Positions 7,285 to 13,214 of a stretch of DNA of 19,223 nucleotides are shown here, one piece after another. The stretch is taken from positions 1 to 19,223 of the forward strand of contig CABTZP010000017.1 of the NCBI GenBank assembly GCA_902489375.1. Reading direction: 5' to 3'. The position numbers and the translations under genes were made by a program. The DNA comes from an uncultured Tissierellia bacterium. GTDB taxonomy: Bacteria; Bacillota; Clostridia; Tissierellales; Peptoniphilaceae. The notes under the pieces are model-generated. The model searched no databases. It was given only the letters and a program-made list of their open reading frames with translations, and had not been told where the DNA came from. Each line of letters begins with the position of its first letter. Position 1 is the stretch's first letter.

Positions 7285-8064
7285 ATGAAACTTGAAGATC
7301 CCAAAATTTCCCAGGCGATCGTAGAAACCTATCACAAAAAGTTGATGGACATTATCTATTCGGACTGCGTAATTGTTGGCGGCGGCCCTTCGGGTCTGGT
7401 TGCGGCAAAAATTCTTGCCGATGCCGGGTACAAGGTCGTTGTCCTGGAGAGAAATCTCTTTTGCGGCGGTGGAATGTGGGGCGGCGGCATGATGTTCAAT
7501 CAGGTGGTTATCCAGGATTCCGCGCTGAAAATTTTAGATAGGGAAGGTGTTCGCTATGAGCACTTCGCCGACAGCATGTACACAGCGGATTCCGTCGAGT
7601 GCATTTGCGCGCTCGCGGTCAACGCGATTCAGGCCGGCGCGAAAATCATGAATAACATTTCCTTTGAAGACACCATCATTAAAAACGACAAAATGGAAGG
7701 GCTGGTCATCAACTGGACCTGCGTATCCCGAGATCATATGATGGTCGACCCCATTATGATCGAATCCAAGGCCGTTTTGGATGCAACAGGGCACGAAGCG
7801 ATGGTATGCAACAAGCTCGTTGCCAAAATGGGAAATGTCTTAAAAACGCCATCAGGCGGGATGGAAGGCGAAAAGCCCATGAACGCTGACCAGGGAGAAC
7901 AGCAGGTCGTTGATAATACGCAGGAAGCCTATCCTGGACTATTCGTCTGCGGGATGGCTGCGAACGCTGCCTTTGGCGGACAGAGAATGGGCCCGGTCTT
8001 TGGCGGAATGCTTCTTTCCGGAGAGAAAGTCGCCAAGCAGATCATGGAAAAGATTGGGAAATAA
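7285..8064 (+). CDS. thi4: Sulfide-dependent THI4-type thiazole synthase
   Basis: A 259-residue FAD/NAD-binding protein of the THI4 / ribulose-1,5-bisphosphate synthase family, which builds the adenylated thiazole precursor of thiamine from NAD, glycine and a sulfur source. Features: dinucleotide-binding GGGPSG (32-37), ERNLFCGGGMWGGGMM (55-70), DATGHEAMVCNKL, and the C-terminal block GLFVCGMAANAAFGGQRMGPVFGGM. The suicide sulfur-donor cysteine of yeast Thi4 (in its CCMDP segment) is absent. The matching segment here reads DHMMVDP (150-156), so sulfide is the likely sulfur source, as in archaeal homologues. By my alignment the residue at the donor position is Met153, with His151 two places before. 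AGGAAG precedes the ATG. The TPP riboswitch upstream confirms the thiamine role. It appears monocistronic. The annotation ribose-1,5-bisphosphate isomerase sometimes given to this family is less likely. Confidence 0.92.
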   Translation: MKLEDPKISQAIVETYHKKLMDIIYSDCVIVGGGPSGLVAAKILADAGYKVVVLERNLFCGGGMWGGGMMFNQVVIQDSALKILDREGVRYEHFADSMYTADSVECICALAVNAIQAGAKIMNNISFEDTIIKNDKMEGLVINWTCVSRDHMMVDPIMIESKAVLDATGHEAMVCNKLVAKMGNVLKTPSGGMEGEKPMNADQGEQQVVDNTQEAYPGLFVCGMAANAAFGGQRMGPVFGGMLLSGEKVAKQIMEKIGK

Positions 8065-8103
8065 CTGCTGGATTCATTACAAAAAAAGATCATCAAAAAA
8101 GAA

Positions 8104-8133
8104 ACGGTCTGGCCGATTGGCCAGGCCGTCTTT
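8104..8133. terminator. Intrinsic terminator, possibly bidirectional
   Basis: An 11-bp stem ACGGTCTGGCC (8104-8114) / GGCCAGGCCGT (8119-8129), with one G-U pair and loop GATT. The plus-strand T-run is short (CTTT). The minus-strand exit has TTTCTTTTTT, so the hairpin works better for minus transcription. It is the only candidate terminator after the THI4 gene. Confidence 0.6.
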
Positions 8134-8250
8134 GATGGTCCAGGCCACACCCAGTTCAATCTGGGTCCCCAGGAAACAGACGAGGATGTAGACGAACGGG
8201 TAGGGCTTGAAGATTTTATCGCCGAAGAGGTAGCGGACCGCTGAAAAAAG
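8113..8250 (-). pseudogene. Remnant of an alanine/glycine:cation symporter (AGCS)
   Basis: The minus-strand reading contains AVRYLFGDKIFKPYPFVY followed by ILVCFLGTQIELGVAWTIKD. This resembles the late region of AGCS-family amino-acid symporters, which typically read like EYLFG-K-x-KPYR, a hydrophobic span, then a G-x-x-x-EL-x-W-x-x-AD stretch before an NGLMAIPN motif. That next motif is replaced by GLANRPDRF and the terminator hairpin at 8104-8129. Upstream in the same frame nothing recognisable remains. I read it as a roughly 45-codon gene relic, with no start and no full domain. The match rests on memory of the family pattern, not on a search. Confidence 0.5.
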
Positions 8251-8314
8251 AAAAAAGTCCGCACCCATAGTTTCCGCCTTCCGCACGTTTCTTCCAGGGA
8301 TGGACCGAAAAGGC

Positions 8315-8323
8315 TGATATAAT
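8315..8323 (+). promoter_or_regulatory. Extended -10 promoter
   Basis: TGATATAAT is a perfect extended -10 (TG-N-TATAAT) with no convincing -35. It sits 55 nt before the ATG of the membrane protein at 8379. The same nonamer precedes the genes at 14110 and 18816. Confidence 0.6.
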
Positions 8324-8378
8324 AAAAAGTACAGGAAGCAAAAAACGCTTCTCTTTAAGAGATGGAAGGAGGTACCCA

Positions 8379-9146
8379 ATGCAAGAACTTATTGCCCGCA
8401 GACAATTTACTGAAAGCTATATTTGGCTGGATATTCTGTTCCTTTTTCTCTATGCCGGTCTTTTACTCTATAAAAAGAAAAAGACCAGTTTTTTTGTGGG
8501 CCTTCTTTTCGGCTTAGTTTATTTTGCTGTGGACTATGGTATCTTTCATCTGGCTTTAAACACCCGGTCTATTTCCCCAGGTCATAGTCTTTTTAAGGTT
8601 CTCCTCTGGATGTCCATGTCTTACGGCTTTACCAATTTTTCCTGGATCTGGCTGGCCATGGACCGGGATGAAAACCTTTTTGAATGGTCCTTTTTAATAT
8701 TTTCCTGGTGGCTTGCGGCCCCACTGATCGCACGTCTTGTCGGCCCTTCCCAGCCCCCGATCCTAATCCAAAGGACGACCTCTTCCTATCACGGAGCCAT
8801 GGCCATCATGCTTTTTCTCGGCTATTTGATTCTTATCCTTTACAACCTAAGGGAAAAAGAAAAGGCCCGCCGCCTGCCGATTCCCCGTCTCCTTTTTATT
8901 GGAATTCTGATTCAGTTTGCCTGGGAATTTGCCCTTCTTTTAGGAGGTATCCGGTCGGCTGGCTTCGCAAGCCTTTCTCAGAAGCTCCGCCCCCTCCTCA
9001 TTAACTCTCTCCTGGAAACCAATTTAGGGATGCCCTATATCTATTTGATCTTTATTCATTTCACAGGAAAATGGACAGAAGATCTTCGCCGGCGAAACCC
9101 GCCCCTCACCTTTTCCCAGCGGGTGGAAGAGAATAACCGATCATAA
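8379..9146 (+). CDS. Multi-span membrane protein, function unknown
   Basis: A 255-residue integral membrane protein with about seven hydrophobic segments, roughly at residues 16-31, 36-60, 70-93, 100-120, 137-157, 170-190 and 217-228. It ends in a short charged cytoplasm-type tail (KWTEDLRRRNPPLTFSQRVE). Aromatic clusters such as FTNFSWIWLAMDRDE and IQFAWEFALLLGG are the most distinctive features. I recognise no family and assign no function. AAGGAGGT (8366-8373) and an extended -10 promoter precede the ATG. It is the last gene of flank-like base composition before the AT-rich island, whose first repeat remnant starts 16 nt after this stop. Confidence 0.82.
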   Translation: MQELIARRQFTESYIWLDILFLFLYAGLLLYKKKKTSFFVGLLFGLVYFAVDYGIFHLALNTRSISPGHSLFKVLLWMSMSYGFTNFSWIWLAMDRDENLFEWSFLIFSWWLAAPLIARLVGPSQPPILIQRTTSSYHGAMAIMLFLGYLILILYNLREKEKARRLPIPRLLFIGILIQFAWEFALLLGGIRSAGFASLSQKLRPLLINSLLETNLGMPYIYLIFIHFTGKWTEDLRRRNPPLTFSQRVEENNRS

Positions 9147-9161
9147 TAGTTTTTATTCTTA

Positions 9162-9193
9162 GCGGATAAAATCTTTGTTACCAGGCAATCTGT
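9162..9193 (+). pseudogene. Fragment of XRE regulator gene (32-bp exact copy)
   Basis: These 32 bases are identical to 11094-11125, inside the helix-turn-helix of the XRE regulator (codons for ADKIFVTRQSV). No start or continuation exists here. It is a remnant of a regulator gene fused to the repeat that follows. Confidence 0.85.
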
Positions 9194-9258
9194 TTTATAT
9201 TTTTATTAATTTTTTATTTCAGTGTTGAACATTATTTTTTGACAGTTTAAAAAAACAG

Positions 9259-9285
9259 TTTGAACCATTAGGTCAGATTTTTTTT
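9259..9285 (+). terminator. Intrinsic terminator in repeat copy 1
   Basis: TTTGAACC (9259-9266), loop ATTA and GGTCAGA (9271-9277) pair with one bulged A, followed by eight Ts. It is weaker than the equivalent hairpin in repeat copy 2 (12682-12714). Confidence 0.55.
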
Positions 9286-9326
9286 CACTCTATCATTCTT
9301 TTTTTGAAAAAAACATAGCAAAAAAC

Positions 9327-9380
9327 AATAGCACCAAAATGGTGACGAAAAGAGTTCAAACGGTGCGTGCATTATGATTT
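9327..9380 (+). promoter_or_regulatory. 54-nt conserved leader element, copy 1
   Basis: Pattern TAGCACC-N5-GGTGAC-N15-GGTRCGTGCATTAYGMTTT, ungapped in all three copies. The CACC/GGTG arms form an inverted repeat. The two GGTG half-sites lie 21 bp apart, two helical turns. TATGAT at the 3' end could be a -10. Alternatively AATAGCAC can pair with GTGCATT (one bulged A) in RNA. It lies 113 nt before the ATG at 9493. Confidence 0.7.
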
Positions 9381-9492
9381 AAGATCGATTATCTTTGAGA
9401 AAAGTTAATTAAGTTATTCTATTTCAAAATTGATTGAACATGACTAGAGATGTAGAAACTAAAAAAAGTCCCTTGGGACAAAGGAGGATTCT

Positions 9493-9756
9493 ATGAAAAA
9501 AAGTATGTATCATTGCTATTGTTCATTTCCAAGCGGTAGTTTTTATGCTTGGGCAAATGAACCTTATACAGTAAAACGATATGATTTTGAAACAGATACG
9601 TATTTTAGCACAACCAATTCAACTCGAAAGAACGCTCGTTACGAAATTGCAACAGGAGGAGGAAATTTTAATTACTACTGTACACTTTTGAATAAGAATC
9701 AGGGAGTCTCCATGACAGGAGCTATTTATCAGTCAGTTCCTTTTATTTGGCACTGA
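9493..9756 (+). CDS. 87-residue hypothetical protein, signal peptide possibly frameshifted
   Basis: A small protein with an excellent ribosome binding site (AAAGGAGG, 5 nt before ATG). I recognise no family. The C-terminal two thirds are rich in Tyr, Asn, Thr and Gly (YFSTTNSTRKNARYEIATGG, then NFNYYCTLLNKNQGVSM) and look like an exported protein, but the first 22 residues (MKKSMYHCYCSFPSGSFYAW) are not hydrophobic. In the +2 frame the same bases read VCIIAIVHFQAVVFML, a typical signal-peptide core. Loss of one A from the A7 run at 9496-9502, and a compensating shift near codon 20, would restore a signal peptide ending just before NEPYT. It may be a damaged gene, a sequencing error in the homopolymer, or a real cytosolic protein. 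It is first gene of module 1, 58 nt ahead of the next secreted protein. Confidence 0.6.
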   Translation: MKKSMYHCYCSFPSGSFYAWANEPYTVKRYDFETDTYFSTTNSTRKNARYEIATGGGNFNYYCTLLNKNQGVSMTGAIYQSVPFIWH

Positions 9757-9814
9757 AAACCACGAAAATGATTATTGATGATTTAGGAAAACTGGAAAAG
9801 GAAGTTATTGAATT

Positions 9815-10228
9815 ATGAAAAATCTTTTTAAAGTTTCTGCTGTATTGGCCCTTGTTCTAATATTGAGTGTATTTCTATTGCCTGTTTTGGCGACATCATC
9901 AAATTATTCATTTGATATGAGAAATACCATAGTTGACGGAAAAAAGAATAATGAATTTCATTATCTAGGCCCTGGGTATGCATATATTAGCGGAAGTCAA
10001 TATGTATACGAGAGTGTGTATCCCGATGCGAACATAGAAAAGTTACACTTTACACTAGTCAAAAGTAATTTTGGATTTGATACGACAATTGGAACGATAA
10101 CAGCAGACAATAATTCTTCCATATCAGGTAGTTATGGAAAAGTAGAGGACGGAAAATATTACCTCCAAATCTGGAAAGCTAACAGAGACTGGCACCACAC
10201 TCGAGGCTCAGGCACACTAAGTAATTAA
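9815..10228 (+). CDS. Small secreted protein, unknown function
   Basis: A 137-residue protein with a clear Sec signal peptide: KNLFK, hydrophobic core VSAVLALVLILSVFLLPVLA, likely cut after VLA before TSSNYS. The mature part is about 110 residues, Tyr/Ser/Asn/Gly rich, with the pattern SFDMRNTIVDGKKNNEFHYL and the ending YYLQIWKANRDWHHTRGSGT. It has no cysteines in the mature part. It looks like a small beta-rich extracellular protein of the sort found singly in Firmicutes, but I cannot name a family. The ATG overlaps the stop of a 16-codon open frame (9768-9818), giving an ATGA junction. The ribosome binding site (AGGAAG, about 10 nt away) is only moderate. The gene is followed 25 nt later by a VanZ-family gene, probably in the same transcript. 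Confidence 0.78.
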   Translation: MKNLFKVSAVLALVLILSVFLLPVLATSSNYSFDMRNTIVDGKKNNEFHYLGPGYAYISGSQYVYESVYPDANIEKLHFTLVKSNFGFDTTIGTITADNNSSISGSYGKVEDGKYYLQIWKANRDWHHTRGSGTLSN

Positions 10229-10253
10229 AGAATAAATTGGAAAGCGATCAACG

Positions 10254-10886
10254 ATGATAATCAGTACAGGTTTATTTACCACTTTAATTATTGCGGTGCC
10301 ATTCATAGCCTATGTAATTTATAGCATAGGCTATAAAAAAAATAGAAACATAGCCAGGTATGTTTTCCTTTTTTTGCTATTCATCTATCTGATTTTTCTA
10401 GTGAAATATGCGATATTTCCTATATACTTGGATAGCGAAATAAATGAAATCATGGGTTCGAAATTGCCTATTTCTGATCTAATCAAAAAACATGTGAATG
10501 TCATACCTCTATTTCGGGGGTTGTATGTCCAGGATTTTTTCCTCAACATTATCATGACTATGCCGATTGGCTTTCTCATTCCTTGTTTGAAGGATGGGCT
10601 TAATACAAGAAAGATGGTTAAGGTTGGCTTATTTATCGGAATTGGGATCGAGATGTTTCAATTTATTATTATGCTTGTACAAGGGTTTACATTTAGAGAC
10701 ATCAATATAAATGATGTTATTGCAAACGTGATTGGCGTTAGCTTGGGATATAAAATTTTTATTTTTGCTCTCTCTATTTGTTATAAAACATTTAAACAAA
10801 CAAAGTGCAAACAAATTGATAGACTGGGAAAATATATATTAAAAATGAATAGAAATATTTTACACGATTATAGCGATAGCATTTAA
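10254..10886 (+). CDS. VanZ-family membrane protein
   Basis: A 210-residue membrane protein with about five hydrophobic segments. It carries the VanZ-like pattern: NVIPLFRGLYVQDFFLNIIM, then TMPIGFLIPCL, GIGIEMFQFIIML and FRDININDVIANVIGVSLGY. VanZ proteins are associated with low-level teicoplanin resistance and often occur beside envelope or bacteriocin-like loci. Their biochemical role is poorly defined. The C-terminal tail is basic (KQTKCKQIDRLGKYILKMNR). Base composition is AT-rich like the rest of the island. It follows the secreted protein gene by 25 nt with GGAAAG as ribosome binding site. In context it may protect the cell envelope against the neighbouring secreted product (inference). 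The next 54-nt element begins only 7 nt after the stop, with no terminator between. Confidence 0.85.
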   Translation: MIISTGLFTTLIIAVPFIAYVIYSIGYKKNRNIARYVFLFLLFIYLIFLVKYAIFPIYLDSEINEIMGSKLPISDLIKKHVNVIPLFRGLYVQDFFLNIIMTMPIGFLIPCLKDGLNTRKMVKVGLFIGIGIEMFQFIIMLVQGFTFRDININDVIANVIGVSLGYKIFIFALSICYKTFKQTKCKQIDRLGKYILKMNRNILHDYSDSI

Positions 10887-10893
10887 AAATTGC

Positions 10894-10947
10894 GATAGCA
10901 CCGAACTGGTGACGGCGAGATCTAAAAAGGTGCGTGCATTACGCTTT
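10894..10947 (+). promoter_or_regulatory. 54-nt conserved leader element, copy 2
   Basis: Same length and spacing as the copies at 9327 and 12755: TAGCACC, loop GAACT, GGTGAC, 15 variable bases, GGTGCGTGCATTACGCTTT. A G-to-A change in the first base (GATAGCAC) keeps pairing with GTGCATT as G-U. It lies 83 nt before the XRE regulator ATG. Unlike the other copies, it is not preceded by the terminator half of the repeat. Confidence 0.7.
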
Positions 10948-11030
10948 AAAAAATCTTACAATTAAATTGGGTTCAGTAAACTTTTTTTTCTCTTTCGTTA
11001 TTGGCTGAAGATGATAAGGTGGAGAAGTAA

Positions 11031-11867
11031 ATGGAATTTGGTGAACAGTTGCGAAAGGCTCGCGAAGACAAGGGAATGACCCAGCAAAACCTTGCGGATA
11101 AAATCTTTGTTACCAGGCAATCTGTATCCAGATGGGAACGCGGGGAACGGTACCCGGATTTACTAATGATAAAAAAAATATCTGGTATTTTAGGTATCAA
11201 CATAGATGAGCTTTTGTCAGAAGAAGATCTAACACCGGTATCTGAAAAAAGTCCGGCTATGAAGAATAGGCTGGAAACGAATCGATTCACTGCGCTTTAT
11301 GTTTCAATTTGTATTTGCTATTTTGTTGTAGTAGTTGAATTATTCCTCAACATAAAAAATTTTGGTCAACTTACTAGCAAAAGGGAATTTTTCATTCAAG
11401 GAACTCAAGCCTTGCGGTGCATAGTTGAAACATTGGCTTTCTTCTATGGTGGCTTTTGTGTTATTCATAATCTTTTAAATCCAAAAAAAGAAGGAATTAT
11501 TGCAGTTTCTTTTTGGGCCATGGAGGGATTGTTGGACTTTGTACAGGGAATGTATTCAAATTGGCAGTTTTCATTTCTATCGATTCATTTTATTCTCGTA
11601 GAAATATTTGCAGCCATCGCCACTTATTACCTTTTTATAAAAAATAGCAAAAATCAGATTTGGCATAAGTTAGTATTTTCGACTGTTTTATTTGGGATAT
11701 TTAGGGCACTCTTTACTTTTACTATGAATGTCCTTTATGCAAGTGCTTATATATCTACAATGACGATTGTAGCGTTATTATTAAAAATTGGCGTTTTTTC
11801 AACGATATTCTTGCAAACTATGATTATTTGCAAAAGCAGAGGCATTAATAATGAAAGACACAAATGA
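11031..11867 (+). CDS. Membrane-bound XRE-family regulator
   Basis: A 278-residue protein with an N-terminal Cro/C1-type helix-turn-helix (about residues 5-62: FGEQLRKAREDKGMTQQNLA, then DKIFVTRQSVSRWERGERYP) joined by a short linker to about six membrane spans (roughly 86-108, 126-148, 154-173, 177-200, 212-234, 239-265). This layout of a DNA-binding domain tethered to the membrane suggests a sensor-regulator that detects a membrane-located or extracellular signal. Such XRE proteins are common in Firmicutes near exported peptides. GGTGGAG precedes the ATG. Its own leader holds the 54-nt element, so it may regulate itself and the other two element-led modules (inference). Part of its helix-turn-helix coding sequence is duplicated exactly at 9162-9193 and, more decayed, around 12602-12620. 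Confidence 0.88.
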   Translation: MEFGEQLRKAREDKGMTQQNLADKIFVTRQSVSRWERGERYPDLLMIKKISGILGINIDELLSEEDLTPVSEKSPAMKNRLETNRFTALYVSICICYFVVVVELFLNIKNFGQLTSKREFFIQGTQALRCIVETLAFFYGGFCVIHNLLNPKKEGIIAVSFWAMEGLLDFVQGMYSNWQFSFLSIHFILVEIFAAIATYYLFIKNSKNQIWHKLVFSTVLFGIFRALFTFTMNVLYASAYISTMTIVALLLKIGVFSTIFLQTMIICKSRGINNERHK

Positions 11868-11891
11868 TAAGGGTTGAGTTAGGAGGTGAGG

Positions 11892-11948
11892 TTGATAATA
11901 ATATTGGTCTTTTCAAGAGATATTTTATTAGTAAGCTCATTATTCTAA
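11892..11948 (+). CDS. Possible 18-residue hydrophobic peptide
   Basis: AGGAGG (11881-11886) stands exactly 5 nt before a TTG that opens an 18-codon frame, MIIILVFSRDILLVSSLF, followed by TAA. The strong ribosome binding site is otherwise unexplained, as the next gene has its own. It could be a leader or signal peptide between the XRE regulator and the secreted protein. The alternative is a 67-codon frame from 11864 that overlaps both neighbours. Either could be chance. Confidence 0.25.
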   Translation: MIIILVFSRDILLVSSLF

Positions 11949-11993
11949 ATGCATTCAAATCGATGGTTATTTACGATATTAAGGAGAAGACTT

Positions 11994-12596
11994 ATGAAAA
12001 ATTTGATTATAAAGAAATTAATTTTAAATATGGTGGTTTTATTCGTAACTTTGTTCGTTTTATCTAGTTCTAGTGCAGTTTTTGCAGCTGAGACAAATGT
12101 GACTTCTTACGAACAAATACTTAGTTCAGCAAATGAAAAATATGGATTAAATTTGGGCTATGTTCCCGTGGATGAAAATAATATTTCTTTGGAAGATTAT
12201 AGGATAATGACTGAACAATTTGCCTTTGAACAACGTAATCTTCTAAATTATATTGAATCCCGAAGAACTTTTATTTCCTCAACGCGATTAGATAGGATGA
12301 ACGGAGCCGTGAAGACAAGAACAAAAGATGTGTGGGAAATAGGAAAGTACTTTTCTATCACAGCAACGTATACATTGTACAATAACCAAACGATCAGTAA
12401 ATGTCGAAATGCGTCCATTAACTCTAAACCCCTAGCAGGAATGACAAACACATACCTTACAAATGTGTCAGCACCAAGATATGGCTTAATTGATAGCGGA
12501 AGGACATCGACAGTACAATACACAGCCACGATTCATTTTGATAAGGTCAGCTATAATAATTCCACTATTTATACAGAATTTTATTATGATGATTGA
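11994..12596 (+). CDS. Secreted protein, unknown function
   Basis: A 200-residue protein from ATG 11994, with AAGGAG 7 nt upstream. An in-frame ATG at 11949 would add 15 residues but has no ribosome binding site. The signal peptide reads KNLIIKKLILNMVVLFVTLF then VLSSSSAVFA, with cleavage expected after AFA or FAA before ETNVTSYEQ. The first mature third is acidic and helical (YEQILSSANEKYGLNLGYVP, then EDYRIMTEQFAFEQRNLLNY). The C-terminal half is beta-like and Tyr/Thr/Asn rich (EIGKYFSITATYTLYNNQTI, ending VSYNNSTIYTEFYYDD). I recognise no family. A low-frequency cysteine occurs at SKCRN. It lies 126 nt after the XRE regulator on the same strand, with the terminator at 12682-12714 closing the unit. 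It is probably the cargo of module 2. Confidence 0.78.
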   Translation: MKNLIIKKLILNMVVLFVTLFVLSSSSAVFAAETNVTSYEQILSSANEKYGLNLGYVPVDENNISLEDYRIMTEQFAFEQRNLLNYIESRRTFISSTRLDRMNGAVKTRTKDVWEIGKYFSITATYTLYNNQTISKCRNASINSKPLAGMTNTYLTNVSAPRYGLIDSGRTSTVQYTATIHFDKVSYNNSTIYTEFYYDD

Positions 12597-12681
12597 TAAT
12601 ATTTTACTACGGCAATCTGTTTGATACTTTTGTCAATAAAGATTTTTTACAGTGTTGAACATAATTTTTTGCATTAAAAAA

Positions 12682-12714
12682 ACGGTTTGGTCCATTTACC
12701 AGGTCGTTTTTTTT
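12682..12714 (+). terminator. Intrinsic terminator in repeat copy 2
   Basis: ACGGTTTGGT (12682-12691) pairs with ACCAGGTCGT (12698-12707) over 10 bp with three G-U pairs, loop CCATTT and eight Ts. It ends the XRE / secreted-protein transcript. Confidence 0.8.
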
Positions 12715-12754
12715 ACTTTATCAAGTTTTATTGAAAAAAAGCATGGAAAAACAC

Positions 12755-12808
12755 AATAGCACCGAAATGGTGACAGAAGAAGTTTAAATGGTACGTGCAT
12801 TATGCTTT
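12755..12808 (+). promoter_or_regulatory. 54-nt conserved leader element, copy 3
   Basis: Same layout as copies at 9327 and 10894: TAGCACC, loop GAAAT, GGTGAC, 15 variable bases, GGTACGTGCATTATGCTTT. The GGTA here breaks a GCACC/GGTGC pairing that is possible in the other two, but keeps CACC/GGTG and GCAC/GTGC. It lies 76 nt before the ATG at 12885. Confidence 0.7.
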
Positions 12809-12884
12809 CAAACCTGCTACTTTAACTATAAAGAGTATAGTTTTTATTGCTATTTGCTCGAGGTGATGAAATAAGGAGGTGGTT

Positions 12885-13214
12885 ATGGACAAACTAACAA
12901 GGAGCATTCTCATCTTGCTTTGCCTTCCAGCGATTATATTAGGAGGGAAAATGGCTTCCATTTTTAGCAAATACGGAAGTGAAAAATTGGATTTCTTCGT
13001 TTATTCAGGGCTTTCTCTTCTGTTCGGTGTATCTGCGATTGCTCTTATTCTTTTTTCATTTCCATTAGTAGATAAGCTAGGCGAAGCTTGGAGAATCACC
13101 CAAATAACAGATTCATTTTGCATCGGATTTATCATTTCTTCTGCCGGAGATTGGTTGAAGTTTAGCCAACAAAGAAAAAAAAATAATAATAAGGAGGATA
13201 AAAGAAATGAATAA
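12885..13214 (+). CDS. Small membrane protein, possible partner of secreted protein
   Basis: A 109-residue protein with ATG at 12885 and AAGGAGG 5 nt upstream. The GTG at 12879 overlaps the ribosome binding site and is rejected. It shows about three hydrophobic segments: SILILLCLPAIILGGKMASI (8-27), DFFVYSGLSLLFGVSAIALI with following LFSFPLV (36-62), and a weaker one around FCIGFIISSAG (78-88). The tail is strongly basic and polar (KFSQQRKKNNNKEDKRNE). I recognise no family. Its stop overlaps the start of the secreted-protein gene by 8 nt (ATGAATAA), so translation is coupled. This resembles immunity/toxin or chaperone/cargo pairs, which is inference from arrangement only. Confidence 0.75.
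   Translation: MDKLTRSILILLCLPAIILGGKMASIFSKYGSEKLDFFVYSGLSLLFGVSAIALILFSFPLVDKLGEAWRITQITDSFCIGFIISSAGDWLKFSQQRKKNNNKEDKRNE

Larger units (their letters stand above)
9184..9380 (+). repeat. ~198-bp repeat, copy 1
   Basis: Aligns along its whole length with 12611-12808 with only small gaps. Shared landmarks in order are GGCAATCTGT (XRE remnant), CAGTGTTGAACAT, a terminator hairpin with a T8 run, TTGAAAAAAA and the 54-nt element. It lies between the 8379 gene and the 87-residue gene, and accounts for most of the 346-bp gap there. Confidence 0.85.
12611..12808 (+). repeat. ~198-bp repeat, copy 2
   Basis: Second copy of the repeat at 9184-9380. It begins 15 nt after the stop of the secreted-protein gene with GGCAATCTGTTT, a decayed piece of the XRE helix-turn-helix coding sequence (TTTTACTAC just before it resembles the XRE bases TTTGTTACC). 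The terminator and 54-nt element follow in the same order as in copy 1. It fills most of the 288-bp gap. Confidence 0.85.

Noticed and set aside
9468..9479. GTCCCTTGGGAC hairpin before the 9493 ribosome binding site
   Set aside because: Only a 4-bp stem with a 4-nt loop is possible. Too weak to call as a regulatory structure.
9768..9818. 16-codon frame MIIDDLGKLEKEVIEL ending in an ATGA overlap with the secreted-protein start
   Set aside because: No ribosome binding site and very short. The overlap may be chance. Noted in the 9815 entry only.
11864..12067. 67-codon frame overlapping the XRE stop and the next gene
   Set aside because: It overlaps the well-supported secreted-protein gene from 11994 in another frame and resembles nothing I know.
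12854..12872. Minimal open frame ATG-AAA-TAA just before the 12885 gene
   Set aside because: Two codons only. The GAGGTG before it is most simply part of the leader.
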